Part shown: piece after piece, positions 8,496 to 17,072 of the stretch
Layout of the letters: each line of letters begins with the position of its first letter
Numbering within the stretch: position 1 is the stretch's first letter
Assembly: GCA_026986575.1 (NCBI GenBank)
Contig: JALSOH010000004.1
Coordinates: forward strand, 310,001-374,000
DNA from: Thermoproteota archaeon
GTDB lineage: Archaea > Korarchaeota > Korarchaeia > Korarchaeales > Korarchaeaceae
Length of the DNA stretch: 64,000 bases
Reading direction: 5' to 3'
Program-made: the position numbers and the translations under genes
Notes under the pieces: generated by a model
What the model was told of the DNA's origin: nothing
The model's database searches: none
The model's input: the letters and a program-made list of their open reading frames with translations, nothing else

Positions 8496-9735
8496 GGCTC
8501 ACAGTCGTTCTCGCCTGCTCCGTGTAGAGCGTGACGGTTTCGGATTCTTCCTCCTTGGGACCCACGAACGCCATGATTTCAGCCCCCAATTTACGAGCGT
8601 ACTCCCTCTGACCTGACTGGCTCCTTCTCATCAGATCGAGGGAAACGTAGAACCCTCCTCTCCTCAGAATCTCAGCGACCCTCCAAGCGTATTTCCAGCT
8701 ATCCCTCTTGACGCTGATCACGAACACCTGCACGTAACTCCTCTCATCCAAGTTGAAGATCCCGAGCTCCAGTCCAGCATCGATGAGTCGCTCAACGCCC
8801 ACGCTCACTCCAGTAGCCGGGACATCTCTGTTAGAGTACATGCCAATTAGCCTGTCGTATCTTCCACCCCCGGCCAGTGAACCTATTCTGGGCTCCCTAA
8901 CCACTGTCTCGAACACAGGTCCGGTGTAGTACTCAAGACCTCTAACCAGCGACAGGTCGAAGATCAGTCTCTCATCACCTACTATAGAGAAGATCTCCTC
9001 CAAGTGTTTGAGTGCCTCGGAAACAGCTTCATTCCTCATCGAGCTCAAACCCTCGACCATTTCGGAGAACCGGCCCCTCTTGGAGATGAGGTCCATTATT
9101 CTATCGACCAGATCCTCATGCATTCCCTTAGATAGGAGCTCTGCCCTCACTCCTCCTTCACCGATCTTGTCCAGCTTATCTATAGATCTGTAGACGGGGA
9201 TCGGATTGGAAATACCGAGTTCCTCCTCGAAGACGCCCGTTAGGAGCCGTCTGTCGTTCAATTTCACTGTGAAATCCCTGAAACCGAATTCCCTCATTAC
9301 CTCGATGTTCAGGCTTATCACCTCGGCGTCGGCCTCGGGATAGGGGCTGCCCACCACATCCGCATCGCACTGCCAGAATTCCCTGTACCTACCTCTCTGA
9401 GGTTCCTCGTGCCTCCATACTCTCCCTATGTGATACCTCTTGAACGGTAAAGGCGTCTCCGGGTGCATGGCCATGTACCTAGCTAGGGGAAAGGTAAGCT
9501 CGTACCTCAAGGTGTACCACTCCTTGCTGAGGAAGTCCGGAAATATGAACATGAGCCGGCTCTCTGCCTCCTCACCCAATTTGCCCTTGACGGTCTCCCA
9601 GTACTCCAATGCGGGAGTCTCGAACGGGTCGAAGCCGTAGCGCTTGAACACCTCCTCTATCCTCGACATGATTCGCTTCCTTAGGATCATAAATGGAGGG
9701 GGGAAGTCCCTGAACCCCCTCGGTATTGAGACCAA
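8449..9735 (-). CDS. hisS: Histidyl-tRNA synthetase
   Basis: This 428-residue class II synthetase has motif 1 around PALEYWETV, motif 2 RVWRHEEPQRGRYREFWQCDADVVG, the histidine loops LVRGLEYYTGPVFE and AGGGRYDRL, and motif 3 GVSVGVERL. A C-terminal anticodon-binding domain covers about the last 95 residues. It charges tRNA-His. Start: the frame opens at 9771, but that would overlap the upstream binding-protein gene. TTG 9735, with AGGGTGG eight bases upstream, gives the normal start VSIPRGFRDFPP, so I take 9735. It lies 11 nt after the stop of the polyamine-type binding protein and is probably cotranscribed with hisD. Confidence 0.94.
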   Translation of the reverse strand: MVSIPRGFRDFPPPFMILRKRIMSRIEEVFKRYGFDPFETPALEYWETVKGKLGEEAESRLMFIFPDFLSKEWYTLRYELTFPLARYMAMHPETPLPFKRYHIGRVWRHEEPQRGRYREFWQCDADVVGSPYPEADAEVISLNIEVMREFGFRDFTVKLNDRRLLTGVFEEELGISNPIPVYRSIDKLDKIGEGGVRAELLSKGMHEDLVDRIMDLISKRGRFSEMVEGLSSMRNEAVSEALKHLEEIFSIVGDERLIFDLSLVRGLEYYTGPVFETVVREPRIGSLAGGGRYDRLIGMYSNRDVPATGVSVGVERLIDAGLELGIFNLDERSYVQVFVISVKRDSWKYAWRVAEILRRGGFYVSLDLMRRSQSGQREYARKLGAEIMAFVGPKEEESETVTLYTEQARTTVSLRGVTDAVRKLLSQS

Positions 9736-9746
9736 AATTTTCCACC

Positions 9747-10890
9747 CTAGGCTGCGAGCACCTGCTCCCATATATCGTTGATCTTGGCTCTCTTCTCGTC
9801 GGTCATCACTGGAGATAGATACAACCTCTTCATGAGGTCAGGTGGAGGTATGAGAGCGGGCTCCTCAGCCAGCTCAGACGGGAGGAGCTTCTTGGTTGCC
9901 GGTATGGGCATCGCTATGTAGACGGAGATCGTCTTGTAAGCCGCCACCAGCGGATCTATGAGGTAGTTTATGAGAGCTTGGGCGGCCTCCGGATTAGGAG
10001 CATCCTTGGGGACGAGCAGGTTGTCTATCCAGGCTATCGCTCCCTCCTCCGGAATCAGGTACGATATGTTCTTGAACCCGTCGCCGTACTTCATAGTGAG
10101 CACATCCCCGTTGTAGGCGTGGGCGGCCAGCAGAGACCCGTTCTCTAATCCCGGTAGGTACTTGTCCGTGCTGAAGTAACCCGCTATATACGGTTTCTGC
10201 TTAATGAGGGCCTCCTTAACCTCCTCCATCGTGGAATCACTCCAGTCATCTAATTCCTTTCCTAAGTACAGTTTGGTGGCGAACACGACCTCAGGCGGAT
10301 CCTCCAGCATAGAGAACTTCCTCTTATACTTCTGCAAGTAATTAGGATCGAAGAATTGCTTCCAACTCCTCAGATCCTTTACCTCGTCAGAGTTGAGTCC
10401 TATGGCCGTACTACCGAATCCATACGGGACCGAATAGTTGTTCCCAGGATCATATTCAAGTTCCCTGAACTTGGGATCCAAGTACTTCAGGTTGGGAATA
10501 AGCTCCTTATCCAGCTTCCTGACGTATCCCCTCTCTATGGCATTTCTCACGTACTTATCGGTGAGCACCACAATGTCGTAGCCGCTCCCACCCGCCTCGA
10601 GCTTAGCAAATGCTTCATCATCACTGTCGAACACATCATAGACCACTTTGACGCCAGTCTCGTCCTTGAAGAGCTCGAAGACGAAGGGGTTGTTGTTATT
10701 GCTCCAGTCGTACATGGCGACCTTCCCAGAGAGCTCTCTCTTGGCCTCGCTCGCTTCCCGCTCAACCTTCGCCTGAGAGACGGAAGATCCATAAAAGTAG
10801 CCGACAGAACCACCGACGATTAAACCGGCAGTCCCAACGACTGCTAACTTGATGAAATCTCTCCTAGAGGTGAACTAAATCCCCCATCAT
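9747..10890 (-). CDS. potD: Polyamine (spermidine/putrescine)-type ABC substrate-binding protein, Tat signal out of frame
   Basis: The readable body (from 10715) matches PotD-family type II binding proteins: YDWSNNNNPFVFELFKDETG, GYDIVVLTDKYV, YSVPYGFGSTAIGLN and IPEEGAIAWIDNLLVPKDAPN. Upstream codons in the same frame encode a twin-arginine signal, TSRRDFIKLAVVGTAGL, but the frame then meets TAG (10877-10875) with no ATG, GTG or TTG. The natural start ATG at 10890 overlaps the hisD stop (ATGA); it reads eight codons (MMGDLVHL) and stops at TAG 10866-10864. Skipping one base at CTC-T-AGG joins the two. So this is a one-nucleotide frameshift, programmed shift, or base-call error. No potABC genes are adjacent. 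Confidence 0.72.
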
Positions 10891-12170
10891 GTCACCCCGT
10901 TGCTGGGGCCTGTATCAGGCCCCTTATAAATTTTTCCTCTAACCTCGGCGGATCTGGCGTGGTACTCCAACCCCTCCAACCTAGCGAACTTAGCGACCCT
11001 CTCGGAGATCGAGGCTTGGGCCTCTAGGGTCCCACTCTGCCTGTAAACATATATTCCAGAGAAGTCCCTGAAGAACGAGAACGGGCTAAGGCCAGGCCTC
11101 TCCGTCAGGGTACCTCCAGTGGGCAGGATGTGATTCGCTCCCGTGTAACCGTAATCACCGTACACTACTCCTACGCCCTCGAATACGGCTCCAGCTAGCC
11201 TTGCATCGAATTTCCCCATTATCTCCAGATGTTCAGGTGTGAAAACATCGCTGAAATTCTCCAAGGATCTCTTGTCCCCATACAGTATGCCGCCCCTCTC
11301 CATGAGGGAAGAGACCCTCCCATCCCCCGAATATTTATCGAGCTCCTCTCTCAGCCTGAGCGCCAGTTCCCTAGAAGTGACGAGGACTAGAGAAATGGAG
11401 TCGGGTCCGTGCTCCGCTTGAGCGAGCATATCCATGACCACGAACTCGATGGGAAAGCTACCATCGTAGAGAATGAGAACCTCCGACGGTCCCGCTAGGA
11501 GATCTATTCTCACATCCCTCGAAACGACTGCCTTGGCAGCTGTCACGTAGGAGTTCCCGGGTCCCACGATCATATCAACTGGCTCTAGGCCGACTTCAGG
11601 AAGTCCGTAGGCGAGAGAAGCTATTGCTTGGATCCCACCAACTCTCAGAACCTCATCTATGCCCAGTCGGGCAGCCAATCCTTCTATAAGTCCGGAGTTC
11701 CTAGGAGGCGTAGCCACGACGAATTCTTCAACTCCCGCCGCCCTAGCGGGGGCTATTGCCATAAGCAGGGAGGAGGGGAGGGGGTGCCTGCCCCCAGGAA
11801 CGTAGACACCGACCCTCTTCACAGGCTCCGATACCTTATCCTCCCTTATCCACTCCAGTCGGGTCTTGAAACCCCCAACGAAGCATTCCCTCCCATCCAA
11901 CAGGGATACAGCGCAGGTGTATAACCTCTCGTAGGGCTCTAACACGAATTCGTCTACTCTGTAGTCATGCGGGGCTCCATATACCTCCTCCTCGGCTAAT
12001 CTAATCCCGTCGAATTTCTCGGTCAGATGTAACACACTTTTCAGTCCTCTCTCCCTCACCTCACTCACTAGGCTGGCGGCGACCTCGACTGGTAAGCTGA
12101 TCCTCTCGCGGAGCTTGGAGAAGGCTTCATTCCAGAGCTCCCTTACGTCACCGAAGAGGGCCAGTTCCAT
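10887..12170 (-). CDS. hisD: Histidinol dehydrogenase family protein
   Basis: The 427-residue protein keeps the HisD catalytic set. A Gln/His pair (LAQAEHGPDS) and DYGYTGANHILPTGGT (Asp, His) supply metal ligands, the Glu-His pair is in FTPEHLEIM, and the C-terminal His is in LEYHARSAEVR. VYVPGGRHPLPSS and IVGPGNSYVTAAK are further signatures. HisD oxidises histidinol to histidine with two NAD. No other his biosynthesis gene is here except the tRNA synthetase hisS downstream, so a paralogous oxidoreductase role cannot be excluded. A TATA (minus strand CTTATTAC, about 12193-12200) lies 26 nt from the ATG, suggesting a leaderless message. Confidence 0.87.
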   Translation of the reverse strand: MELALFGDVRELWNEAFSKLRERISLPVEVAASLVSEVRERGLKSVLHLTEKFDGIRLAEEEVYGAPHDYRVDEFVLEPYERLYTCAVSLLDGRECFVGGFKTRLEWIREDKVSEPVKRVGVYVPGGRHPLPSSLLMAIAPARAAGVEEFVVATPPRNSGLIEGLAARLGIDEVLRVGGIQAIASLAYGLPEVGLEPVDMIVGPGNSYVTAAKAVVSRDVRIDLLAGPSEVLILYDGSFPIEFVVMDMLAQAEHGPDSISLVLVTSRELALRLREELDKYSGDGRVSSLMERGGILYGDKRSLENFSDVFTPEHLEIMGKFDARLAGAVFEGVGVVYGDYGYTGANHILPTGGTLTERPGLSPFSFFRDFSGIYVYRQSGTLEAQASISERVAKFARLEGLEYHARSAEVRGKIYKGPDTGPSNGVT

Positions 12171-12192
12171 AGGCGAGGATCCCGTGAATCCC

Positions 12193-12224
12193 GTAATAAG
12201 CTTGATGTGGAGGAGAGCTTATAA
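12193..12224. promoter_or_regulatory. Divergent promoter pair between hisD and the 12248 gene
   Basis: Two TATA elements lie side by side. CTTATTAC (12200-12193 on the minus strand) is centred 26-27 nt from the hisD ATG. TTATAA (12219-12224, plus) is centred 26-27 nt from the ATG at 12248. Neither gene has an SD between TATA and ATG, so both messages are predicted to be leaderless. Confidence 0.6.
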
Positions 12225-12247
12225 CGTCGTGACAACCTCTCTCCAAG

Positions 12248-12628
12248 ATGAGTACTGTAATACAGGCGCTCTTTGAGACGGTGAGGACCCTGTCACTCGC
12301 TGGGGAGTTCCTTCCCGAGGACAGGCTCTCCTCGATAGTGGACCTCATGGCTAGGATCTACGTGGAAGAACTTCCTATCACGGATAAGACCTCTTTTCTG
12401 GAGAGCTTCGAGCTAGTTAAGAGCGCCATACTGGCTAAACCGCCCACAGATGAGGATGAGGATATAGTTAGGCTTGCGACTTACAACCTGAGGCAGATGG
12501 AGGAGAAGCTTGGACTGGATCAGGACAAGCTCAGGGACATTTTCCTCAGGAGAATAGAGGAGGATCTGGGAGAGAACCTAGCTAACCTAGTGACCCTATT
12601 CGAGAGATCTATAAGGGCCTTGGGCTAG
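12248..12628 (+). CDS. Uncharacterised small helical protein
   Basis: This 126-residue acidic protein is not one I recognise. It looks all-helical: a leucine-rich N-terminal half (IQALFETVRTLSLAGEFLPEDRLSSIVDLMARIY) and an amphipathic C-terminal half with EEKLGLDQDKLRDIFLRRIEEDLGENLANLV. It has no cysteines, signal peptide or membrane segment. TTATAA is placed for a leaderless start at the ATG. It is divergent from hisD and convergent with the carbonic-anhydrase-like gene, overlapping its end by 33 nt. Confidence 0.62.
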   Translation: MSTVIQALFETVRTLSLAGEFLPEDRLSSIVDLMARIYVEELPITDKTSFLESFELVKSAILAKPPTDEDEDIVRLATYNLRQMEEKLGLDQDKLRDIFLRRIEEDLGENLANLVTLFERSIRALG

Positions 12629-13135
12629 CTCTCTGAACATTTTCCTGTAGATCTTGGCCTTCTCAATGACCACTTCCCTCTCCCTCCTGAACCTCCTTAT
12701 TTCGTCCTCGCTGAGCTCCCTTACCACCTTGGCTGGTACGCCAAGCACGAGGGTGGCTGGAGGTACCTCCTTCCCCGGTGGGACGAGGGCTCCTGCGCCC
12801 ACCACGGCAGCCTCCCCGACGATGGCGCCATCCAGCACTCTAGCGCCTATCCCAATGACCGCATCCTCTAACACCTTGGCCCCGTGAATTACTGCTGAAT
12901 GGGATATCAGGGCCCCTCTGATCTCCACAGGATGACCCGCTGGAGCTTCTACAAGACATAGTTCGAGTATCCCGGTCTCAGGGCCGATGACCACTGAGTC
13001 ATCATCACCCCTCACCACGCTGCCGAAGTAGATGGCGCTGTCCTCGAGCAGGGTCACATCCCCAGCCACCCGCGCGCCAGGATCGACAAACGCTGTCTCA
13101 TGGATCGAGGGCCTCTTATCCCTGAAGGGGACTAT
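12596..13135 (-). CDS. Gamma-carbonic-anhydrase-like hexapeptide-repeat protein
   Basis: The 179-residue left-handed beta-helix protein has hexapeptide repeats from about residue 10 (AFVDPGARVAGDVTLLEDS, SVVRGDDDSVVIG) and a C-terminal helix (DEIRRFRREREVVIEKAKIYRKM). This is the layout of the YrdA/PaaY/gamma-CA group. The RGD element and the SHSAVIHG pair of histidines are present. However, the first zinc histidine of the family (usually in VIH after TNIQD) is absent; LELCLVEAPAGH stands there. Catalysis is therefore doubtful. Start: ATG 13135 has GAGGTGAGG before it, giving MIVPFRDKRPSIHETAF. It follows the CoA-transferase gene by 13 nt and is probably cotranscribed. Confidence 0.8.
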   Translation of the reverse strand: MVPFRDKRPSIHETAFVDPGARVAGDVTLLEDSAIYFGSVVRGDDDSVVIGPETGILELCLVEAPAGHPVEIRGALISHSAVIHGAKVLEDAVIGIGARVLDGAIVGEAAVVGAGALVPPGKEVPPATLVLGVPAKVVRELSEDEIRRFRREREVVIEKAKIYRKMFRELAQGPYRSLE

Positions 13136-13148
13136 CATCTCCCTCACC

Positions 13149-14627
13149 TCATCCCGCGCGCATGTCCCCACGCTCCTGATACCTCATGTGCCAAGACAGG
13201 GCCTCCCCGTGCAGCAGGGGCATGTGACCCCCAACCTCCTGGATCGCCCTCTCAAAGTACTCAAGGAGTTGATCCCTGTAATCCGGATGTGCACAGTTCT
13301 CTATGAGATCTCTTGCTCTCTCTCTAGGAGACTTTCCCCTCAGATCGCACACTCCCTGCTCGGTTACGACCACATCGACATCGTGATCTATGTGATCGAC
13401 ATGGCTAACCATAGGGACTATGCAGCTGATCCTCCCGTCCTTCCTGATGGAGGGCGTTATGAATATACTCATGTAAGCGGCTCTGGCGAAGTCCCCGGAC
13501 CCCCCTATGCCATTTATCACATGCGTACCCATGATGTGGGTGCTGTTAACGAATCCGTAGATGTCCACCTCCACGGCAGTGTTCATGGCTATGACCCCCA
13601 GCCTCCTGATTACCTCCCAATCGTTGGTGACGGACTGAGGTCTCAAGACGGTCATCTCCCTGAAATCTCCTAGGTTGGAGAAGAAGAATTCCCTGCCCTT
13701 GGGTGAAAGCATCAGGGAAGTCGCTGAAATGTACTCCATCTCGCCAGCGGACATCATCTTATAGAACGAGTCCTGAGCCACCTCCGTCCAGGCCCTTAGA
13801 CCCCTTATCCCGGCTTCAGCCAGAGCGGACATCACGGCATCTTGCACGGTGCCCACGCCGGACTCTATCGGTAGCATTCTCTCTGGAATGCGCCCCTCCT
13901 CAATCTCCCTCTCTAGGAAGCCAAGGAGGTTGTCCGCTATCTTCCTCTCCACGGGGCCTGGCTCCCCGACATCCCCTCCCCTATCATGACCGTGGGACTC
14001 CACTATGGCCACTATCTTGCCCTCGGGTACAGCTAGCCTGTCCCTCCCTATCCTATCGCTCACATCCCTCACCGGTATGGGCTCCCGGTTGGGCGGGATT
14101 CCAGGGGAGTATATGTCGTGCACGCCGATCAGCTCATCAGGTATATCCGGATTCACCTCTACGATGACTTCTTTCGCCTCAGAGACGAATGCATCCACAG
14201 CTCCCACGCTCATCGACGGTACAATCCCCTCCTCATCCACGTAAACGGCCTCTATCACCGCTAGATCCAACGGCCCTATCTTCGAGCTGAGGAAACCCGA
14301 CCTCAAGTACTGGGGCCACTCTCCCAGATGAAAATCGTAAAACTCCACCTTACCCGAGTTTATGAGATTCCTCATCACAGGACTGTACTGATAGGGATAC
14401 CTCCTCTCCACGAGGTTTCTCTCTCCCAGTATCTGATCCACCTGATAGGCAGAGGCTCCTGTGAGTAGAGAGATCTTCGCGGACATCCTTCCCTCATCGT
14501 AAAGCTCCGCTATAGTCTTTGGAATAGTTTTAGGATATCCTGAGGAACCGAACCCGCTTATACCAATGCTCACCTTCTTCCTATCGGATATAACCCTAAG
14601 AACGGCACTCTCAGGATCAGTAACCAA
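13149..14627 (-). CDS. Acetyl-CoA hydrolase/transferase family (succinyl-CoA:acetate-type CoA-transferase)
   Basis: The 492-residue protein fits the class I CoA-transferases of the Cat1/AarC group. The catalytic glutamate is expected in WTEVAQDSFYKM. Also present are a glycine-rich GIGGSGDFARAAYMS, HVDHIDHDVDVVVTEQGVCDLRG and a late RARDLIENCAHPDYR, all family signatures. It would move CoA between acyl groups, for example acetyl-CoA and succinate, or hydrolyse acetyl-CoA. In this genome, with Por nearby, it could release acetate from acetyl-CoA. The exact acyl pair is inference. It is first in a two-gene minus-strand unit with the carbonic-anhydrase-like gene. Confidence 0.88.
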   Translation of the reverse strand: MVTDPESAVLRVISDRKKVSIGISGFGSSGYPKTIPKTIAELYDEGRMSAKISLLTGASAYQVDQILGERNLVERRYPYQYSPVMRNLINSGKVEFYDFHLGEWPQYLRSGFLSSKIGPLDLAVIEAVYVDEEGIVPSMSVGAVDAFVSEAKEVIVEVNPDIPDELIGVHDIYSPGIPPNREPIPVRDVSDRIGRDRLAVPEGKIVAIVESHGHDRGGDVGEPGPVERKIADNLLGFLEREIEEGRIPERMLPIESGVGTVQDAVMSALAEAGIRGLRAWTEVAQDSFYKMMSAGEMEYISATSLMLSPKGREFFFSNLGDFREMTVLRPQSVTNDWEVIRRLGVIAMNTAVEVDIYGFVNSTHIMGTHVINGIGGSGDFARAAYMSIFITPSIRKDGRISCIVPMVSHVDHIDHDVDVVVTEQGVCDLRGKSPRERARDLIENCAHPDYRDQLLEYFERAIQEVGGHMPLLHGEALSWHMRYQERGDMRAG

Positions 14628-14690
14628 GTGACTGAGCCCCTTTACCCTTCCCTCTAGCGTTTCGATCCCCCGACGAATGAGAGGGAGATA

Positions 14691-14738
14691 AAGAATAACT
14701 TAGCTCAGGTCCAGCCACATAGCCAAGAATAACTTAGC
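14691..14738. repeat. Operator-like direct repeat upstream of the ABC export operon
   Basis: The 14-mer AAGAATAACTTAGC occurs at 14691-14704 and again exactly at 14725-14738, a 34-nt period. A related inverted element follows: TTAAC-8 nt-GTTAA, with the core AACTAAGC near 14750. The array lies in the 161-nt divergent space between the CoA-transferase and the ABC ATPase, just upstream of the likely TATA (TTTATTAA, about 14742-14749). The placement suits a repressor or activator site for one or both genes. No regulator gene is adjacent. Confidence 0.6.
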
Positions 14739-14788
14739 AATGTTTATTAACTAAGCTATGTTAAACTTTGTGACGAAGGTGCCCTCCG

Positions 14789-15487
14789 ATGCAGAGAGAT
14801 ACTGTCTACGAACTGGTGGATGTCCGGAAGAGATATGGAACTAGGAGGAACTACGTGGAGGCACTTAGGGGGATCTCCTTAGTGGTTAGGAAGGGGGAAT
14901 TCATAGCTGTGATGGGCCCGTCAGGTAGTGGTAAGACGACCCTACTTAGCATACTTGGCCTGCTCACAAAACCCACCTCAGGAACCGTGAAAATATTCGG
15001 AAAAGATGTAATGAGGCTCACGGATAAGCAGGCTACCCTCTTGAGGAGGAAGACGATAGGCTTCATATTCCAGACATTCAATCTGGTTCCATGGCTCACT
15101 GCCTATGAGAACGTTGAGCTGGCCTTGGCCATAGGGGAGTACAACGGTAACCGCCGGAGGAAGATAATGGAACTCCTCTCTGCTGTAGGTCTGGAGCACA
15201 GGGCCAATCACAGGCCGACTGAGCTTTCTGGTGGGGAACAACAGAGGGTGGCTATAGCAAGGGCGTTGGCGAACGACCCGATAGTCATACTCGCTGATGA
15301 ACCCACCGGTAACTTGGATACGGCCTCCGGATTGCAGGTGATGAGCATACTAAGGTCCTTAGTTGAGGAGGGCCGGACGGTCGTTATGGTCACTCATGAC
15401 CAAAAGATGGCCGAAATGGCCGATCGTATCGTGAAAATAAGGGATGGTAAAATATTAGGAGAGGTGATACCCGATGTCAAGGCATAA
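14789..15487 (+). CDS. ABC transporter ATP-binding protein, MacB/LolD type
   Basis: This 232-residue nucleotide-binding domain has Walker A GPSGSGKTT, a Q-loop in FIFQTFNLVP, the signature LSGGEQQRVAIARAL, Walker B VILADEPTGNLD and the switch histidine in VMVTHD. The TFNLVPWLTAYENVELAL region is typical of the MacB/LolD (3.A.1.122-like) subfamily. It heads a three-gene plus-strand operon whose genes overlap by 14 nt each, with a secreted protein second and an FtsX-type permease third. It would power export or mechanical remodelling at the membrane. The AAGGTG SD lies before the ATG, and TTTATTAA about 45 nt upstream is a candidate TATA. Confidence 0.93.
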   Translation: MQRDTVYELVDVRKRYGTRRNYVEALRGISLVVRKGEFIAVMGPSGSGKTTLLSILGLLTKPTSGTVKIFGKDVMRLTDKQATLLRRKTIGFIFQTFNLVPWLTAYENVELALAIGEYNGNRRRKIMELLSAVGLEHRANHRPTELSGGEQQRVAIARALANDPIVILADEPTGNLDTASGLQVMSILRSLVEEGRTVVMVTHDQKMAEMADRIVKIRDGKILGEVIPDVKA

Positions 15488-17072
15488 TATAGGAGGTGCC
15501 ATTCTTATCCTCTTTTTGATTCCCTTGCTGCCCCTCTCAGCCATCAAGGGCCATGTGACCTTGGTGGATTACGGATGGGGAACCCAGCAGGAGGCACTGA
15601 TAGTCCACTCGGGAGACGGAGTGGTTCCTCTGACCGCAATATTCCAAGTCTCCGTAGAGGAAAACCACACTCTGAGGCCCTTGGAGGCTGTGCTGAAGAT
15701 ACCCTCGCCACTCAGGAATCCTAACGGAGGTAGCGTTGAGAAGTTAATACCTGGGATACAGCTGGGCAAGGACAAATTCGAGGACGGGGAAGGATTCGCA
15801 CTCACCTTCAGCGTTGAAATCCCGACGAAGACCCCTCCCGGATGGTACGACTTCGAGGTGAACCTGAGCTATGAAGTACTCGATGAAGACGGGGATGTAG
15901 TGAAAAGAGGAGCCAATAAATTCACCTTCAGCTTGGAAGTGAAGGGAAGGTCCTCAGTCGACTTTACCCTCAGCGGAAAGGTAGTCAAAGGGGAAGCCTC
16001 CACGTTATATCTCATCCTGAGGAATGTCGGGAAGGAAGACGCTCACATAACCTCAATACAGATCAGCGCCTCCCTGATCAGGATACTGAACCCCTCCATA
16101 AGCGGGGGTGCCCTGCTGACTCCTGGGGCCTCAGTCAGGTATGACATAGGGGCATACGCAGATGAGAACTTGGATCAGGATACGGACAAGGTAGCAGTCT
16201 TGGTGCACTACACCAGCGGAGGGAAGGACTACAGCGTATCCAAGGTCTTCACCGTTCAACTGGTTGAGAAGAACGAGGAAGAGGAGGAGGTATCCCCCAG
16301 CTTGATCGTGCTCTCCGATAAACACATGCTCTACGCAGGCATACCCAACGGGGTCAACCTGATCGTGAAGAACGTGGGGGATGAGACGGCCAGAAAAGTG
16401 AAGCTCCAGCTCTCATCCCAGACGATAACGGTACTGGGTCCCACACTCTTCGATTTAGGAGACATAATCCCTGGCGACTCTAGGAGTATAAAGCTGAGTC
16501 TACTGCCATCGGAGGACAGTAAATCCTACAGGCTGAGCCTCTCGTTCACCTACATGGAGGAGGACAATGAGGATGTGACCAAGCAGCTCAACACCGAGGT
16601 CGGGTTTGGGAGGATAGAGGAAGCTAGGGTAGTCATCTCCTCACTGGAGGCCAGCTACAGTAAGGGCAAGCTGAGGATCAGAGGTAATTTAGCGAATGTC
16701 GGTAACAGACAGGCCGATAACATCAATGTGACCATAGAATCAGGGGTCTGCATGGGCACGTCCACCTACTTGGGGGAGTTGGATGAGGGAGAGAGCACGG
16801 GCTTCGCCTTATCCTGTCAGGTCTCTGAAGATAAGCTTCCACCCAAGATAGGCGTAGTTGTAAAGTACATGGCTTCTCCAGAGAATTGGAAAGAGGCTAG
16901 GAGGGAGGTCTCGGTTGAGGGACCCCAAGTAACCGAGCAACCATCTAAGACAACGGTCACCATGACGGATCCCCGCTACGCGGTGGTCTGGGCCGTAGCT
17001 GGCTTGGTGATAGGGCTGATAGTGGGGAAAGTAGCATTCGGTAGGAGGTCCGAGGAGGTTGAAGTCCCGTGA
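15474..17072 (+). CDS. Secreted, membrane-anchored CARDB-like repeat protein of the ABC operon
   Basis: The 532-residue protein has an N-terminal signal (about residues 1-27, hydrophobic core AILILFLIPLLPL). Several all-beta repeats of about 110-130 residues carry the CARDB/COG1361-like pattern of a new-strand VKNVGDETARKVKLQL followed by a LGDIIPGDSRSIKLSL strand. It ends in one transmembrane helix (about 505-523) and a short charged tail. Most of the chain should lie outside the cell. It starts 14 nt inside the ATPase gene after a GAGGTGAT SD and overlaps the permease gene by 14 nt, so it is an integral part of the system, perhaps an adaptor or substrate receptor. No close family name is claimed. 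Confidence 0.78.
   Translation: MSRHNIGGAILILFLIPLLPLSAIKGHVTLVDYGWGTQQEALIVHSGDGVVPLTAIFQVSVEENHTLRPLEAVLKIPSPLRNPNGGSVEKLIPGIQLGKDKFEDGEGFALTFSVEIPTKTPPGWYDFEVNLSYEVLDEDGDVVKRGANKFTFSLEVKGRSSVDFTLSGKVVKGEASTLYLILRNVGKEDAHITSIQISASLIRILNPSISGGALLTPGASVRYDIGAYADENLDQDTDKVAVLVHYTSGGKDYSVSKVFTVQLVEKNEEEEEVSPSLIVLSDKHMLYAGIPNGVNLIVKNVGDETARKVKLQLSSQTITVLGPTLFDLGDIIPGDSRSIKLSLLPSEDSKSYRLSLSFTYMEEDNEDVTKQLNTEVGFGRIEEARVVISSLEASYSKGKLRIRGNLANVGNRQADNINVTIESGVCMGTSTYLGELDEGESTGFALSCQVSEDKLPPKIGVVVKYMASPENWKEARREVSVEGPQVTEQPSKTTVTMTDPRYAVVWAVAGLVIGLIVGKVAFGRRSEEVEVP

Noticed and set aside
14005-14244. Open frame antisense to the CoA-transferase
   Set aside because: It is a shadow frame; the minus-strand gene has full family motifs across the same bases.
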